This document shows, piece by piece, positions 62,510 to 64,000 of a DNA stretch of 64,000 nt. The stretch is from Caenimonas sp. SL110 (lineage in GTDB: Bacteria > Pseudomonadota > Gammaproteobacteria > Burkholderiales > Burkholderiaceae_C), in NCBI RefSeq assembly GCF_001044395.1, contig NZ_JANU01000031.1, positions 231,236 through 295,235 of the forward strand, in the 5' to 3' direction. A program made the translations under genes and the position numbers. The notes under the pieces were generated by a model. It searched no databases. It worked only from the letters and a program-made list of their open reading frames with translations, and was not told where the DNA came from. Every line of letters begins with the position of its first letter. Within the stretch, counting starts at the first letter, position 1.

Positions 62510-63574
62510 TCAACGGAATTGGCGCAGGAAGCGAACATCGCCTTCGAAAAAGAGTCTCAGGTCGTTCACGCCGTAACGCAGCATGGCAAGCCGGTCGGCG
62601 CCCATGCCAAAGGCGAAACCGATAAAGCGCTCGGGGTCCAGCCCCATGTTGCGCACCACCTGCGGGTGGACCTGGCCGGAGCCTGCGACCTCGAGCCACT
62701 TGCCGGCCAGAGGGCCGCTTGCGAACTGGATATCGATCTCGGCGCTCGGCTCCGTGAACGGAAAGAAACTGGGGCGAAAACGCAGCGTCAGGTCATCCGA
62801 CTCGAAGAACTTGCGGCAAAAGTCGGTGAAGATGACTTTCAGGTCCTTGAAGCTCACGTTTTCGCCGAGCCAGAGGCCTTCGCACTGGTGGAACATGGGC
62901 GAGTGCGTCGCATCGCTGTCCACGCGGTAGGTCCGCCCAGGAACAATGACGCGAATCTCGGGCAAGGTCTCGCCAGCTTTCACGCGCTGCGCAAATTTCT
63001 TGATGTGCGCATGCGCATAGCGCACCTGCATCGGGCTGGTGTGTGGGCGAAGGTTGTACGGGATACCGTCGTCGCCGTTGATGTCGACATAGAACGTGTC
63101 CTGCATCGACCGCGCAGGATGATTCGGCGGGTTATTGAGCGACGTGAAGCTGTGCCAGTCACTCTCGATTTCCGGTCCGTCGGTCACATCGAAACCCATG
63201 CTGGCAAAAATCTGCTCGATCCGCTCGATGGTGATGCTGACTGGATGCAGGCCCCCGGGTTCGCGGACTCGGCCGGGCAGCGTGACGTCGAGCGCTTCGG
63301 CCTTCAGCTGGATCTCCAGCTCGGCGTCTGCCAGCGCCTGACGGCGCTCATTGAGCGCGGCTTCGATCGCCTGCTTGGCCGAATTGATGGCAGCGCCACG
63401 CGTCTTTTTCTCGTCGACGGAGAGCGCAGCCATGCCCTTCATCAGCTCGGTGATGCGGCCCGCCTTGCCGGTGTACTGCGCCTTGGCGTTTTCCAGTTCA
63501 GCCGGCGTCGCCGCCTGTGCGAAGGCTTCGCGTGCACTGTCGACGATGGAATCGAGATCGGTTTTCGTAGTCAT
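62510..63574 (-). CDS. pheS: Phenylalanyl-tRNA synthetase alpha subunit
   Basis: The 354-residue catalytic subunit has class II motifs: [43 protein letters not shown] and [15 protein letters not shown] [17 protein letters not shown] at the C-terminus. It aminoacylates tRNA-Phe with PheT. No ribosome-binding site is visible: the ATG at 63574 comes only three to nine bases after the T-tract of a terminator-like hairpin. Confidence 0.97.
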   Translation of the reverse strand: MTTKTDLDSIVDSAREAFAQAATPAELENAKAQYTGKAGRITELMKGMAALSVDEKKTRGAAINSAKQAIEAALNERRQALADAELEIQLKAEALDVTLPGRVREPGGLHPVSITIERIEQIFASMGFDVTDGPEIESDWHSFTSLNNPPNHPARSMQDTFYVDINGDDGIPYNLRPHTSPMQVRYAHAHIKKFAQRVKAGETLPEIRVIVPGRTYRVDSDATHSPMFHQCEGLWLGENVSFKDLKVIFTDFCRKFFESDDLTLRFRPSFFPFTEPSAEIDIQFASGPLAGKWLEVAGSGQVHPQVVRNMGLDPERFIGFAFGMGADRLAMLRYGVNDLRLFFEGDVRFLRQFR

Positions 63575-63576
63575 GA

Positions 63577-63614
63577 ATAAAAAACAGGGCTAGAGCCTGA
63601 TGGCCCTAGCCCTG
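63577..63614 (-). terminator. Terminator or attenuator between rplT and pheS
   Basis: On the minus strand CAGGGCTAG (63606-63614) pairs with CTAGCCCTG (63585-63593), extended by GCC/GGC after one mismatch around a four-base loop, and is followed by TTTTTTATTC directly before the pheS ATG. It is a strong intrinsic terminator. Enterobacterial pheST is controlled by attenuation, so this hairpin may meter read-through from rplT. Confidence 0.8.
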
Positions 63615-63667
63615 TCCTTGTTGGTTGCACCGGACGCCGTGCACAACGCACAGCGCCCACCGTGAAC

Positions 63668-64000
63668 TCAAGCAGCCAGCTTGGCCTTGACTTGCTCCAC
63701 GATGCCCGCAAAAGCGGCCTTGTCGTGCACGGCGATATCGGCCAGGACCTTGCGGTCGATTTCGATACCAGCCTTGCGAATGCCATTGGCGAACTGGCTG
63801 TACGTCATGCCCAATTCACGCGCCGCGGCGTTGATACGGGCAATCCACAGCTGACGGAAAACGCGCTTCTTGGTGCGGCGATCGCGGTAGGCATATTGCC
63901 CCGCCTTCATCACCGCTTCTTTGGCGACGCGAAATACATTGCCGCGGCGACCGCGGAAACCCTTGGCGAGGGCGAGAACTTTCTTGTGGCGGGCGCGAGC
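63668..64000 (-). CDS. rplT: 50S ribosomal protein L20 (5' end outside the window)
   Basis: The visible 110 residues end in KAKLAA and contain [20 protein letters not shown] and [20 protein letters not shown], the signature of L20. About nine N-terminal residues are missing beyond base 64000. L20 is essential early in 50S assembly and, in enterobacteria, represses its own operon. It precedes pheS with a terminator-like attenuator between them. Confidence 0.97.
   Translation of the reverse strand, partial: ARARHKKVLALAKGFRGRRGNVFRVAKEAVMKAGQYAYRDRRTKKRVFRQLWIARINAAARELGMTYSQFANGIRKAGIEIDRKVLADIAVHDKAAFAGIVEQVKAKLAA

Noticed and set aside
61655..63580. 641-residue plus-strand frame opposite pheS and pheT
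   Set aside because: It crosses two essential housekeeping genes in antisense and looks like a compositional shadow.

Overview
The window looks like chromosomal DNA of a high-GC betaproteobacterium of the order Burkholderiales, probably Comamonadaceae or a close relative. The pointers are the housekeeping block rplT-pheS-pheT-ihfA-merR-tRNA-Pro at the right end, a phaC-phaA-phaB polyhydroxybutyrate operon close to pgeF, very tight gene packing with many ATGA stop/start overlaps, and an unusual load of acyl-CoA and aromatic catabolism with TRAP and Liv-type uptake systems. I see no insertion sequence, prophage, CRISPR array or rRNA, and no gene-free stretch longer than about 280 bases.

Left part (1-8.9 kb): methylmalonyl-CoA mutase and its GTPase MeaB (cut by the window edge) are co-directional, with a ribbon-helix-helix/PIN toxin-antitoxin pair between them. 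Divergent from the mutase is a GntR/FCD regulator, followed by a TAXI-type TRAP transporter and a 497-residue protein I cannot identify. From 8.9 to 15 kb (minus strand) lie a glutaryl-CoA dehydrogenase and an operon built around a FAD monooxygenase/Old Yellow Enzyme fusion of the 2-aminobenzoyl-CoA monooxygenase/reductase (salicylyl-CoA 5-hydroxylase) family, with a crotonase, an acyl-CoA dehydrogenase and a RidA protein.

Centre (15-34.4 kb, minus strand): a small protein and a type III secretion-like TPR chaperone sit behind dusA. Upstream of dusA is one long catabolic operon, in transcription order: E1-alpha, E1-beta, enoyl-CoA hydratase, E2, acyl-CoA dehydrogenase, CoA ligase, double carboxymuconolactone-decarboxylase-like protein, complete Liv-type ABC transporter with a fused LivM-LivG, TetR regulator, E3, and finally an acyl-CoA dehydrogenase/SDR/phosphotransferase trio. 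The trio resembles LvaC/LvaD/LvaA of levulinate catabolism and the mammalian ACAD10/11 enzymes. It suggests uptake, CoA activation and breakdown of a hydroxy- or keto-acid whose hydroxyl is removed by phosphorylation and elimination. The true substrate is unknown.

From 34.4 to 44.5 kb: a divergent SDR, then a small stress operon (UspA, single-CBS protein, L,D-transpeptidase-like protein, small conserved protein) behind an FNR/Anr-type box, the phaCAB operon behind palindromes that look like PhaR sites, pgeF, a zeta-class GST isomerase, and azlCD. From 44.6 to 53.9 kb (plus strand) there is a second catabolic cluster: Rieske oxygenase, glutamine-synthetase-like ligase, ABM-fold protein, FAD oxidoreductase, gentisate-dioxygenase-like bicupin, fumarylpyruvate-hydrolase-like enzyme and a DctQMP TRAP transporter. 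Its proposed logic is uptake and oxidation of an aromatic acid, perhaps amino-substituted, to a gentisate-type ring-cleavage substrate.

Right end (53.9-64 kb): a Nudix hydrolase with a possibly leaderless message, a three-gene signalling locus (class III cyclase-FHA, TagH-like FHA protein, membrane Ser/Thr kinase), tRNA-Pro(GGG), a MerR regulator, ihfA, pheT, pheS (preceded by a terminator-like attenuator that abuts its start codon) and a truncated rplT.
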